Assembly (NCBI GenBank): GCA_025055285.1
Contig: JANWXM010000001.1
Coordinates: 1 to 64,000 of the forward strand
Reading direction: 5' to 3'
DNA: 64,000 nt
From: Saprospiraceae bacterium
GTDB taxonomy: Bacteria > Bacteroidota > Bacteroidia > Chitinophagales > Saprospiraceae
How positions within the stretch are numbered: position 1 is the stretch's first letter; every line of letters starts with the position of its first letter. Below, one piece after another: positions 27,134 through 35,455 of the stretch. A program made the position numbers and the translations under genes. Under the pieces are notes generated by a model. The model worked only from the letters and a program-made list of their open reading frames with translations. It searched no databases and was not told the DNA's origin.

Positions 27134-28846
27134 ATTGCATCTTCCGCACCCCTTCTTCCAAAAATAGAGAATAATGCCAAAAGTTGTAATCTTGCAGGAT
27201 GGAGACACAAGATTACACGAGTAAGACCCTGGATCACTTAGGGTTGGTAGCGGGGATGTGCCGCGAAATAGGGATTAGCGATCTGATAGACAAGCACTGT
27301 CCGAATGATAGTCCAGATCAAATTGTCAGTACAGGCAAGGCGCTGGAAGCCATGATTTTGAATGGTTTAGGGTTTGTCAATAAGCGCTTGTATCTGGTTG
27401 CGCACTTTTTTGCAGACAAACCCGTGGAGTTGCTGCTTGGTTCAGGGCTTAAGGCAGAGCATTTCAACGATGACCGGCTTGGGCGTGCGCTGGATACGTT
27501 GTATGAGAGGGGGCTAACTTCGCTTTTTGCCAAATTGAGTCGGCGTACGCTGGAGGTACTGGGCTATCGGCCACGGCGAGGCCACCTGGACACGACCAGC
27601 ATGAGCGTATATGGCCGATACAATAGTGAGGAGGAGGAAGTCGGCAGCAAGTTGCATATCACTCATGGATACAGTAAAGACAAACGTCCGGATTTGGCGC
27701 AAGTGACGATTCAACTGATATGCGAGCATCTCAGCGGCATTCCGCTGCACATGGAAGTCCTCAACGGCAATAGCAGCGACAGTGAGTCTTTTCGTCAGGT
27801 AATCCAGACGTTTGGAGAGCAACTGCGCACCGAAGCCGGGCTGTTGACCATAATAGCCGACAGCAAGTTGTATTGCGAAGAAACCATACAAGAACTTGAA
27901 GCCGGGCAGTTCAAATGGGTAAGCCGGGTTCCGGGTACTCTGCAGGCGGCCGCGGATTTGATGAAGAAGATCAAAGCAGAGGATTTGAAAGCGCTCAAAG
28001 AGCGGGGCTACAGCAGCGCTTGCTACACGTATGAGTACGGAGGCGTAGCTCAACACTGGGTAGTATATCACTCTCAGAGTGCTGCGAGCCAAGAGGCCAC
28101 CCGCTTGGAAAAGAAACTGGCCCAGGAGCGGGACAAGGCAGAAAAAGCCCTGAAAAAACTCGAACGGCAGCACTTTCATTGTGTGCAGGATGCCCAACAA
28201 GCTGCCCAGCAATGGCAGCAACAGTGGAAATGGCACACTTTAGTTGATGTCAACATTCAGCAACACAAACGCTACCATCAAGCCGGGCGGCCCACGCATG
28301 CTGCTCCCGCTACTGTATCCTACACCATCCAGGCCCAACTCCACCTTGACCAGGAGCGTTACGAGGCAGAAATGTTCAGGCGTAATCTGTTCATTCTGGC
28401 TACGAATCAACAAGTCCATGGCCCCGCAGAGGAAGAACAACTACTGCGCATGTACAAAGAGCAGCACAGCGTAGAGCGCGGATTCCGATTTATTAAAGAT
28501 CCGAACATCGTGGCCTCCTCGTTCTTTGTGCAAAAACCGGAGCGCGTAGCAGCCCTTGCTTTTGTAATGACCACCTGCTTATTGGTGTACAGTGCATTGG
28601 AATATCGAATCCGGCAGGCTCTGGAAAAGCAAGACAAAACAGTGCCGGATCAGAAGGGCAAACCTTCTAAAAAACCTACTACCCGTTGGGTTTTCCAGCT
28701 TTTTGTGGGCATTCATGTGCTCGTTTTACCTGATGGAAAGAGGATCACGCTCAACCTTAATTCCAACCATCGAAACATCCTTTCCCTGCTTTCCTACTGG
28801 GATTTTTATTCATGATTTTCTACTTTTGGGGTGCGGAAGATGCAAT
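27134..28846 (+). mobile_element. IS1634-type insertion sequence, apparently complete
   Basis: 1713 bp bounded by perfect 19-bp terminal inverted repeats (ATTGCATCTTCCGCACCCC at 27134-27152 and its complement at 28828-28846) and filled by one transposase gene. No direct target duplication is visible: the flanks read ACTTAG on the left and ACAAGT on the right. It lies inside a small secreted-protein gene on the minus strand. Confidence 0.85.
27199..28815 (+). CDS. IS1634-family DDE transposase
   Basis: 538 residues, full length for the family. The N-terminal domain (VAGMCREIGISDLIDKHCP) is the DUF4277-type region of IS1634 transposases. Catalytic residues appear as Asp in HLDTTSMSVYGRY, Asp in IIADSKLYCEET and Glu in YKEQHSVERGFRFIKDP, separated by a long helical insertion (EKKLAQERDKAEKALKKLE). 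The start at 27199 follows the left inverted repeat by 46 bp. No stop or frameshift interrupts it, so the element may still be active. Confidence 0.93.
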   Translation: METQDYTSKTLDHLGLVAGMCREIGISDLIDKHCPNDSPDQIVSTGKALEAMILNGLGFVNKRLYLVAHFFADKPVELLLGSGLKAEHFNDDRLGRALDTLYERGLTSLFAKLSRRTLEVLGYRPRRGHLDTTSMSVYGRYNSEEEEVGSKLHITHGYSKDKRPDLAQVTIQLICEHLSGIPLHMEVLNGNSSDSESFRQVIQTFGEQLRTEAGLLTIIADSKLYCEETIQELEAGQFKWVSRVPGTLQAAADLMKKIKAEDLKALKERGYSSACYTYEYGGVAQHWVVYHSQSAASQEATRLEKKLAQERDKAEKALKKLERQHFHCVQDAQQAAQQWQQQWKWHTLVDVNIQQHKRYHQAGRPTHAAPATVSYTIQAQLHLDQERYEAEMFRRNLFILATNQQVHGPAEEEQLLRMYKEQHSVERGFRFIKDPNIVASSFFVQKPERVAALAFVMTTCLLVYSALEYRIRQALEKQDKTVPDQKGKPSKKPTTRWVFQLFVGIHVLVLPDGKRITLNLNSNHRNILSLLSYWDFYS

Positions 28847-29209
28847 ACAAGTATATCGGTCGGAATAAAATCTGTCTGTGAGAAAGTAAGAGCCTAAGTA
28901 ATAAATTCTCCCATCGGCACTGGCGTAAGGCATTCCGGCGTACAGTCGGTTTCCTTTGTCTAAACGGAAAGAGTCGAGTATATCTCCATGCTCGCTGATT
29001 TTGTAAATCCGGTGAACGCGTGTGTTTTGCCCGTCTTTTACCTCCGTGAGTCCAATGTCAATCAGGTATCCACCGTCTATTTTTGTTAAGTGTGGTGATT
29101 TGTGCATATCGGTTCCCAGAAACCTGGAAAATCCGGACAGACGTGGCTGAGAGGTGGCCCAAGGGAAGTTGAGGCAGGCGATAAGCAATATAACGACTAT
29201 CTTTATCAT
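28847..29209 (-). pseudogene. Small secreted protein gene split by the insertion sequence
   Basis: Starts at 29209 with a signal peptide (MIKIVVILLIACLNFPWA). The body (LTKIDGGYLIDIGLTE, RIYKISEHGDILDSFRLDKG, GMPYASADGRIYYLGSYF) looks like a short beta-propeller-type repeat protein. Native sequence ends at about DRYT, where the frame enters the insertion sequence and stops (CIASSAPQK). A 20-codon fragment with the same strand and style on the far side of the element (27131-27069) may be the original 3' end. Function unknown. Confidence 0.55.
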
Positions 29210-29389
29210 ATCTGACGAAATATTTAGGTGCTTAGAAGAGAATACTATGTTGGCCATTATTCAATCTCTCAAGTCGTTGTAATAAATTATACAAGCGGAG
29301 AGCAGGCGATGCCTACTCTCCGCCCAACAACTTCTGCCCATAAACGTCGAAACGCTCATAAGCATAACACTACAGCAAATGCCGGACGT

Positions 29390-30069
29390 GAACAAACGGC
29401 AACGCGATTTTTTCTCCACCACCTGGGCTTATTCCTGTCCCTTCGCAGGCGGTACACCTACCTGAATTTTGAGCGCTACGGCCAAAAAAGGGGGCCAAAG
29501 AGGACGGCCCAAAAAAATATGGCAACCGCTTTTCGGCCCGAAACCCAGACACCCGGCAACTGCCCTGCATCGCCCAAGAGGAAGACTATCGCATTTACGC
29601 AGGCGTGGCTTTCGCCGTCAAGTCGCTCAAACACATGGTCAACATCGCCATCGTCCATGAACTCCACAAAGACAGCGCGGTCAAATCGGTCAAGCGCTTC
29701 ATCTGCACGGATTTGAAATTCCCGGCCAAGGACATCTGGACGTGGTACAAAAGCCGCTTCCAAATTGAGTTCTTGTACCGCGGCGCCAAGCCACACACCG
29801 GCTTAGCCGACGCTCAGAGCCGACACCCAAAAGCCCTGGAATACCACTTCAACATGTCGCTGACCGCCGTATCCGTTGCCAAAGCCGTCCACCACCTGTC
29901 CAAGGACAAAAGACAGAGGAGGCCGCTCTCGATGGCCGACGTTAAAACCCAGTATTTCAATGAACTAGTGATCAATCGAATTTTTGACGTGTTCGCTAAG
30001 TTTCCGAACCTCACCAAAAATCATCCCGAAATCCGAAAGCTGTATAACCTCGGAAAAATCGCAGCCTAA
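29390..30069 (+). mobile_element. Decayed IS4-like transposase remnant
   Basis: The readable C-terminal frame (29605-30069, VNIAIVHELHKDSAVKSVKR ... WYKSRFQIEFLYRGAKPHTG ... HFNMSLTAVSVAKA) contains the YKxRFQIEF glutamate region of IS4-type DDE transposases common in Bacteroidota. Upstream, KYGNRFSARNPDTRQLPCIA is in the same frame, but RGRPKK and the N-terminal HHLGLFLSLRRRYTYLNFER are in other frames: one A too many in the A7 run at 29511-29517, then a large deletion of the middle. No inverted repeats found. The remnant stops 20 bp before the DUF4256 gene. Confidence 0.7.
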
Positions 30070-30089
30070 TTCTTTACGAACCATTGAGT

Positions 30090-30644
30090 ATGGAATACTT
30101 CTCCTTTGAGATGCGCGCTGCGTTGATGCAGACGTTGCAGCAGCGCTTTGAACAATATCCTCAACGTCACTGTAGGGTGAAATGGGCAGAAGTAGTTATT
30201 CGCCTACTAGAGCAGCCTGAAAAAATGAGGGCAATCTATGCAATGGAGCGTACAGGAGGGGAGCCAGACGTCGTTGACTGGGAAGCACCTGGAGGTAGCT
30301 ATTTGTTTGTAGACTGTTCTCTTGAAAGTCCCTCAGGTCGCCGAAACTTGTGCTACGACCGCGCGGGTCAACTGGCGCGCAAGGATGCGTCGGCTGCAGG
30401 CAATGCAGTAGATTTCGCGGCATCTATGGGCATTGACTTACTTACGGAGGAGGAGTACCGACGCCTCCAAGCTATGGGACCCTTCGACATGAAAACTTCC
30501 AGCTGGTTGAAAACGCCGCCGGAAATGCGGAGTTTGGGAGGCGCTCTCTTTGGCGATTTTCGCTATGGGAGAGTATTTATATACCACAACGGAGCCCAAG
30601 CGTATTACGCAAGCCGAGGTTTTAGAGGCAAGGTCGTCTTGTAA
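30090..30644 (+). CDS. DUF4256 family protein
   Basis: 185 residues from ATG 30090 (a TTG two codons earlier is possible). Strong match to DUF4256: an N-terminal helical part (LQQRFEQYPQRHCRVKWAEV), then MERTGGEPDVVDWE, FVDCSLESPSGRRNLCYDR, GIDLLTEEEYRRLQ, GPFDMKTSSWLKTPPEMR and the C-terminal VFIYHNGAQAYYASRGFRG. All blocks are intact. The family is widespread and uncharacterised; it is soluble and lacks a signal peptide. It stands alone between the transposase remnant and the ribosomal operon. Confidence 0.9.
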   Translation: MEYFSFEMRAALMQTLQQRFEQYPQRHCRVKWAEVVIRLLEQPEKMRAIYAMERTGGEPDVVDWEAPGGSYLFVDCSLESPSGRRNLCYDRAGQLARKDASAAGNAVDFAASMGIDLLTEEEYRRLQAMGPFDMKTSSWLKTPPEMRSLGGALFGDFRYGRVFIYHNGAQAYYASRGFRGKVVL

Positions 30645-30936
30645 GGTAGTGCAACACCCTGCCAACTCATTTTGGCTAGGAGGAGGTGAATTTCCAACGA
30701 TGCACCATTTTTGCGAATATTGAGGAGTTCGCGCAAAGACAGCTGCTTCACACGACAAGGCTACTCTTACTCGAGGAGCGTTGCTTTGCTCAGCTCGATG
30801 CCAAGCCCTTTCCTTATTGGCGCAAATTGGAGCAGCTAAAACGGTTGTTTCGAGGCGACAATGAAAAAAGTTTGACCATTCTAAGCCTAGTTTTCAGGGT
30901 TTTATCAAAAAAGAGTAGAGAAATTTTAAACGTCTA
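30645..30936. other. Gap between DUF4256 gene and ribosomal promoter
   Basis: About 290 bp. A frame of 85 codons (30686-30943) begins at a GTG directly attached to an AGGAGG sequence with no spacing and has no recognisable homology; I do not call it. Nothing else is seen. Confidence 0.4.
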
Positions 30937-30967
30937 TTGGTAGAAAAAGAAGAGCGCTATACCTTTG
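30937..30967 (+). promoter_or_regulatory. Promoter of the rplM operon
   Basis: TTGG (30937-30940), 19 bp, TACCTTTG (30960-30967) fits the Bacteroidota housekeeping pattern TTTG-N19-TAnnTTTG with one mismatch in the -33 box. It would give a leader of about 60 nt before rplM, long enough for ribosomal-protein autoregulation, although I see only a weak hairpin there. Confidence 0.6.
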
Positions 30968-31035
30968 CAGCCGTTTTTCAAAAAGCAGGGCTTTTCTGCA
31001 TTGGATTTCACTTTTTCAACGATACTTGAGAAAGC

Positions 31036-31494
31036 ATGGACACGTTGAGTTACCGCACGAAGTCGGTCAGTAAAGAGGAGGCAGAACATAAGTGGTATGT
31101 AGTGGACGCCGAGAACCAGGTGGTTGGGCGTTTGTGCAGCCGGATTGCAGCCATATTGCGCGGTAAGAATAAACCGACGTATACGCCTCATTCGGATACT
31201 GGAGATTATGTCATCGTAATTAACGCTGAAAAGGTTCGTTTTACGGGCAACAAGTGGGAGCAAAAGCTGTATAAGGATTTCTCTCACTGGCCGGGCGGGC
31301 AGAAATTGACGCCTGCCAAGGCGATGCACGCAAAAGATCCGCGCCGGATCATCGAGCGAGCTGTGCGCGGCATGTTGCCAAAGAATAAGCTAGGTCGCCA
31401 TATCTTCAAGCGTTTGTTTGTGTACACTGGCCCAACACACAAGCACGAAGCACAGAAGCCTGAGCCAATTCAGCTTTTAACCAGAAAATCCTAA
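31036..31494 (+). CDS. rplM: 50S ribosomal protein L13
   Basis: 152 residues, family length. Diagnostic blocks are KWYVVDAENQVVGRLCSRIA, GDYVIVINAEKVRFTGNKW, RAVRGMLPKNKLGR and the C-terminal YTGPTHKHEAQKPEPI. L13 binds 23S rRNA early in large-subunit assembly. First gene of the operon, with rpsI 34 bp downstream. Confidence 0.98.
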   Translation: MDTLSYRTKSVSKEEAEHKWYVVDAENQVVGRLCSRIAAILRGKNKPTYTPHSDTGDYVIVINAEKVRFTGNKWEQKLYKDFSHWPGGQKLTPAKAMHAKDPRRIIERAVRGMLPKNKLGRHIFKRLFVYTGPTHKHEAQKPEPIQLLTRKS

Positions 31495-31528
31495 TTATCC
31501 ATTAAACTACTAACCGCATCACACGCAT

Positions 31529-31915
31529 ATGGATATTATACATGCTGTTGGCCGCCGGAAAACCGCAGTAGCTCGGGTCTATCTGATGAAGGGAGAGGGG
31601 AACATCTTGGTAAACGGCAAAGACTATCGGGAATATTTTCCACAACTTCATGTTCAGCACAATGTGACAGACCCGTTTGCAGTGGTAGGCATTGAGCCGA
31701 CCTTTGACGTCAAAGTCAATGTTTACGGAGGCGGATTTAAAGGGCAGGCAGAAGCGATTCGATTGGGCATTAGTCGGGCTTTGGTTAAGTTGAATGAAGA
31801 ATACAGGAAGCCACTCAAGGAAAAAAAGTTTCTCACGCGCGACAGCCGGATGGTGGAGCGCAAGAAGTATGGTCGTCCAAAGGCGCGTAAGCGTTTCCAG
31901 TTCTCCAAACGTTAA
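31529..31915 (+). CDS. rpsI: 30S ribosomal protein S9
   Basis: 128 residues with HAVGRRKTAVARVYL at the N-terminus, GGGFKGQAEAIRLGISRAL in the middle and the conserved C-terminal tail KKYGRPKARKRFQFSKR that reaches the tRNA in the ribosomal P site. Follows rplM, the nearly universal pairing, and precedes rpsB by 17 bp. Confidence 0.98.
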   Translation: MDIIHAVGRRKTAVARVYLMKGEGNILVNGKDYREYFPQLHVQHNVTDPFAVVGIEPTFDVKVNVYGGGFKGQAEAIRLGISRALVKLNEEYRKPLKEKKFLTRDSRMVERKKYGRPKARKRFQFSKR

Positions 31916-31932
31916 TCCACAAACAAGCGCAC

Positions 31933-32673
31933 ATGCAGAAGCCTACGTATAAAGAGCTGTTGGAAGCGGGCTGTCATTTTGGACACCTGCGCAAGAAATG
32001 GAATCCGAAAATGACGCCCTATATTTTCATGGAGCATAAGGGCGTACACATTATTGACTTGCACCGGACAGCCGAGTGCCTGGAGCGGGCTGCCCACGTT
32101 GCCAAGATGATGGCCAAAAACGGACGGAAGATTCTCTTCGTAGCTACAAAAAAGCAGGCGCGAGAAATCGTGCAAAAAGCAGCTGAGAGCGTCGGGATGC
32201 CTTATGTGACGGAGCGTTGGTTAGGGGGGATGATGACTAATTTTATGACAATTCGAAAGTCGGTCAAAAAAATGCATGCCATTGAGCGCATGTTGGCTGA
32301 CCCAACGCTGACCAGCATCACGAAGAAGGAGCGCCTTGCGCTGGCCCGCGAACACGCTAAGTTGAGCAAGCAACTGGGCGGTGTAGCTGAGCTCAACCGT
32401 TTGCCCGCAGCTGTATACATCGTGGATATACACCACGAACACATTGCTTTGGCGGAAGCCCGCAAACTGGATATCAAAACCATCGGCATTGTGGATACGA
32501 ACTCCGACCCGACACTGGTAGACTATCCGATCCCCAGCAACGACGATGCTTCAAAGGCTATAGCTTATATCACTAACTATTTGACAGAAGCAATTCGCGA
32601 AGGGCTGCAAGAACGCCAGAACGCCCAGATGGAGGAAAATGAGGGCGCTGCTCCGGCAGCAGTGGAAGGGTAG
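31933..32673 (+). CDS. rpsB: 30S ribosomal protein S2
   Basis: 246 residues. Typical blocks: LLEAGCHFGHLRKKWNPKM, FIMEHKGVHIIDLH-type sequence, FVATKKQAREIV, YVTERWLGGMMTNFMTIRKS and GIVDTNSDPTLVDYPIPSND. Late-assembly small-subunit protein. Gap of 77 bp to tsf, its usual partner. Confidence 0.98.
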   Translation: MQKPTYKELLEAGCHFGHLRKKWNPKMTPYIFMEHKGVHIIDLHRTAECLERAAHVAKMMAKNGRKILFVATKKQAREIVQKAAESVGMPYVTERWLGGMMTNFMTIRKSVKKMHAIERMLADPTLTSITKKERLALAREHAKLSKQLGGVAELNRLPAAVYIVDIHHEHIALAEARKLDIKTIGIVDTNSDPTLVDYPIPSNDDASKAIAYITNYLTEAIREGLQERQNAQMEENEGAAPAAVEG

Positions 32674-32750
32674 GAAATAGGCAACGCAGGAGCAGCCCAT
32701 CAAGATACGCGTTAAGCCTACACTATTAGCCACATAAACAATTATCATCG

Positions 32751-33581
32751 ATGTCTGAAGTAAAAGTTTCTACTGCCGACGTTCAGAAACTCCGCGAAAT
32801 GACGGGCGCCGGAATGATGGACTGTAAAAAAGCCCTCACAGAGGCGAACGGAGATTTTCAGGAGGCCATAGACATTCTGCGAAAAAAGGGCATCGCCAAA
32901 GCTGCTAAACGCGAAGGCCGAGAGGCTAAAGAAGGCGTAGTTATCGCTCTTGCTAGCGCCGACCAAAAACGAGGCATCATTATCTCGTTACAGTGCGAGA
33001 CCGACTTCGTGGCTCGCAATGAAGGCTATATTAACACCGCTCGTCGGATGGCTGAAATTGCTTTGGAGCGTTTCCCGGCCTCAAAGGAGGAATTGCTTGA
33101 GCTGCCTTATGAAAACGGCGTAAGTATTCGCGAGAAAATAGGCGAACAAAACGGCGTTATTGGTGAAAAGATCGAGTTGGGCCGCTATGAACGCCTAGAA
33201 GGCGAATGTGTAGTTACGTACAATCATTCGAACAACAAGCGCTCCGTCTTACTCGCGCTCAATAAAATCGGCTTCGACGAAGCAGGGCGAAACCTAGCTA
33301 TGCAGGTCGCAGCCCTCAATCCTGTCTCGGTGAGCAAAGAGGATATAGACCCTAAAATTGTGGAAAAAGAAATTGAAATTGGCAAGGAACTGGCGCGCAA
33401 CGAAGGCAAGCCAGAGGCCATGCTCGAAAAGATTGCTCTGGGTCGCCTGAATAAATTTTTCCAGGAAAACACCCTCCTAGGTCAGACATATGTGAAAGAC
33501 CAAAGCATGTCCGTCGAACAGTATTTGAAGAGCCTCGATAAAGAGCTCACCGTTACAGCGTTTAGGCTGGTGGCGCTGTAG
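32751..33581 (+). CDS. tsf: Elongation factor Ts
   Basis: 276 residues. The N-terminal UBA-like domain contains LREMTGAGMMDCKKALTEAN; the core has LQCETDFVARNEGYINTARR, the nucleotide-exchange contact TDFVARNE. EF-Ts releases GDP from EF-Tu. The C-terminus (ENTLLGQTYVKDQSMSVEQY) is complete. Last gene of the operon, followed by a hairpin terminator. Confidence 0.98.
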   Translation: MSEVKVSTADVQKLREMTGAGMMDCKKALTEANGDFQEAIDILRKKGIAKAAKREGREAKEGVVIALASADQKRGIIISLQCETDFVARNEGYINTARRMAEIALERFPASKEELLELPYENGVSIREKIGEQNGVIGEKIELGRYERLEGECVVTYNHSNNKRSVLLALNKIGFDEAGRNLAMQVAALNPVSVSKEDIDPKIVEKEIEIGKELARNEGKPEAMLEKIALGRLNKFFQENTLLGQTYVKDQSMSVEQYLKSLDKELTVTAFRLVAL

Positions 33582-33608
33582 GGATTTTGAGCAATAAATT
33601 TTCGCAAC

Positions 33609-33661
33609 GCCTCTGCAAAGCGGGCCCTCAGGCCATAGCACAGCAGAGGCATTGTTGTTTT
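33609..33661 (+). terminator. Terminator of the rplM-rpsI-rpsB-tsf operon
   Basis: Arms GCCTCTGC (33609-33616) and GCAGAGGC (33643-33650) pair perfectly, with an inner GGGCC/GGCC pairing in the loop, followed by ATTGTTGTTTTA. It starts 28 bp after the tsf stop. Confidence 0.75.
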
Positions 33662-33750
33662 AGGCGCCAAAAAAGAAGCCTAAAATATGGTTCAGCTGAA
33701 AACCGTTGGACGAACGTTGTTATTTTTGGAGGGTTTAATGAAAGAAGGCT

Positions 33751-35211
33751 ATGACGGGTACTTGGTATACCTTTCTCTTGATTTTATGGCTTTCGGTATG
33801 GAATTTAGGTGCTAGCACCTCGAGTTTTGGCCAAAATACTGCATCGAGTCGCCGCATTGTTGTTTCAGAAGCACTTCCGCTGCGCAACGATTACGGTTAC
33901 GAAATTATAGGGCGCTTGCGCGACCGCATTTTGTTGTTTCGCGATAAAGTAGATGATTTTGAAGTGCAGGCCTTCGACAACGCGATGCGCCCTATTTGGA
34001 GCCGCGTATTAGACGACATCTCCAAGGATGGCGTACAAATTCTCGCGGTAATTGGCGGAACCGATAAGTTTTCGGTGATCTACAAACAACGTCGGCGAGG
34101 CTCAGCTCATTTGCGCGTACATCAATATGATGCCAGCGCGACGCGCGTAGATAGCGCTACGATAAAGGTCTACAGCGACCGAGTGCTCACCGTGCCTGAA
34201 CTAGAGATTTATCAAAGTGAAGACCGCAATTGCATTGTTGTCACCAACATGGCAGAACGCGGGCGCATCGAAACTACGTGTTTTCGCCTTAATCGCCTCG
34301 AAGTGCTCTGGGATAAGGTGTTGCTCATAGACGATACCTATCAGGAAACCAATCTTCGAGGTATGGAGGTGAGCAACGCAGGCGATTTGTTTGTCATTAC
34401 GGAGTGGAATAATCGCCGCAATCGGTTGGGTGCCCACGAATATCAGGTGACACATGTTCGAGCCGATACCAATCGCTTGATTCGCGTGCCGCTGCCCGAT
34501 TTTCTGACATCAGATGTCAAGTTCGTTTTCGACAACCTCAATCAAGCCCTTGTGGGGGCAGGCCTTTATGCTGAGCGCAACCGCGAGCGTGCTAATGGCG
34601 CTTTCTACGTGCGTATTCCATTGGTCGGCGAGCCGATGGTGCGTTACGAATCTTTTTCCGACCGGGTAGTTTCAGCGCTGCGCCGAAAAGATGTAGCCGA
34701 TGATACTCGCGGGATCTCTTATGCAAACGTTCGGCAAATCGTGCTTCGCCGCGACGGAGGCGCTCTCCTCGTGGCTGAACTTTACCACGAGATTCAGCGC
34801 GGCTCCCTTGCTGGCCGCGGCATTTGGCGCGACGGCATGCGCCTCGTCATGGATTACTATTACGACGACCTGTTGCTCATTGCTCTAAATCCCGATGGCT
34901 CAGCACATTGGATGACCGTTCTCCACAAACGGCAGTACTCTCAGGACGACGACGCCATCTTCTCCTCCTTTTGCATGGTGCGGGCGCCAGACCGCATTCA
35001 CATCCTCTTCAACGATGAAATTAAGTATGAAAATACCTGCAGCGAGTACATCATTACGCCCTTGGGCGAGTTCGACCGCAACAGCCTGTTGAACACTTAT
35101 GGTCAGAACTTACGCCTGCGTTTTCGCGATGCCCTTCAACTTAACGCCAACGAGTGTGTTGTGCCCTCCGAATTTCGCAACAAGCTCCGGTTAGTACTCA
35201 TCAAGTTTTAG
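33751..35211 (+). CDS. Secreted protein of unknown function
   Basis: 486 residues with a signal peptide (TFLLILWLSVWNLGAST, cleavage probably after SFGQ). The rest is rich in alternating hydrophobic strands and charged turns (IIGRLRDRILLFRDKVDDFE, IFGGTDKF-like stretches, HYVRADTNRL-type segments) with no lipobox, TM segment or sorting domain. This pattern suggests a beta-propeller-like periplasmic protein. I recognise no family. A TATTTTTG element at 33721 may be its -7 box. Alone between the tsf terminator and thiL. Confidence 0.7.
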   Translation: MTGTWYTFLLILWLSVWNLGASTSSFGQNTASSRRIVVSEALPLRNDYGYEIIGRLRDRILLFRDKVDDFEVQAFDNAMRPIWSRVLDDISKDGVQILAVIGGTDKFSVIYKQRRRGSAHLRVHQYDASATRVDSATIKVYSDRVLTVPELEIYQSEDRNCIVVTNMAERGRIETTCFRLNRLEVLWDKVLLIDDTYQETNLRGMEVSNAGDLFVITEWNNRRNRLGAHEYQVTHVRADTNRLIRVPLPDFLTSDVKFVFDNLNQALVGAGLYAERNRERANGAFYVRIPLVGEPMVRYESFSDRVVSALRRKDVADDTRGISYANVRQIVLRRDGGALLVAELYHEIQRGSLAGRGIWRDGMRLVMDYYYDDLLLIALNPDGSAHWMTVLHKRQYSQDDDAIFSSFCMVRAPDRIHILFNDEIKYENTCSEYIITPLGEFDRNSLLNTYGQNLRLRFRDALQLNANECVVPSEFRNKLRLVLIKF

Positions 35212-35455
35212 ATATTGCTACTATTCCCTTAGGATGTAAACGAAAGCCCGTTTAGAATATCGCAATTTCAGGGTATCATTATGTGCGGATAGTACCACCT
35301 TTAAAAAAGTTGAATCCACCTGATGACATGAGGAAAAGCAGCGGCCCAAGAATATATCCGACAAAAAACCACCCGTTGAGAAGAGACCTTTCTACTTACT
35401 ATTTGTGTCTTCACAGAAAACGCCTGATATAGAGGCGTTTAACCTTTTGCACGAT

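Noticed and set aside
27514-28236. 240-codon open frame antisense to the transposase
   Set aside because: It mirrors the strong codon bias of the transposase gene; no signal, motif or start signal of its own.
29511-29517. A7 run as a programmed frameshift site in the IS4-like transposase
   Set aside because: The join needs a +1 (or -2) shift rather than the usual -1, and the gene is also deleted internally.
30686-30943. 85-codon frame with an AGGAGG before a GTG
   Set aside because: No spacing between the two signals, no homology, and it runs into the rplM promoter.
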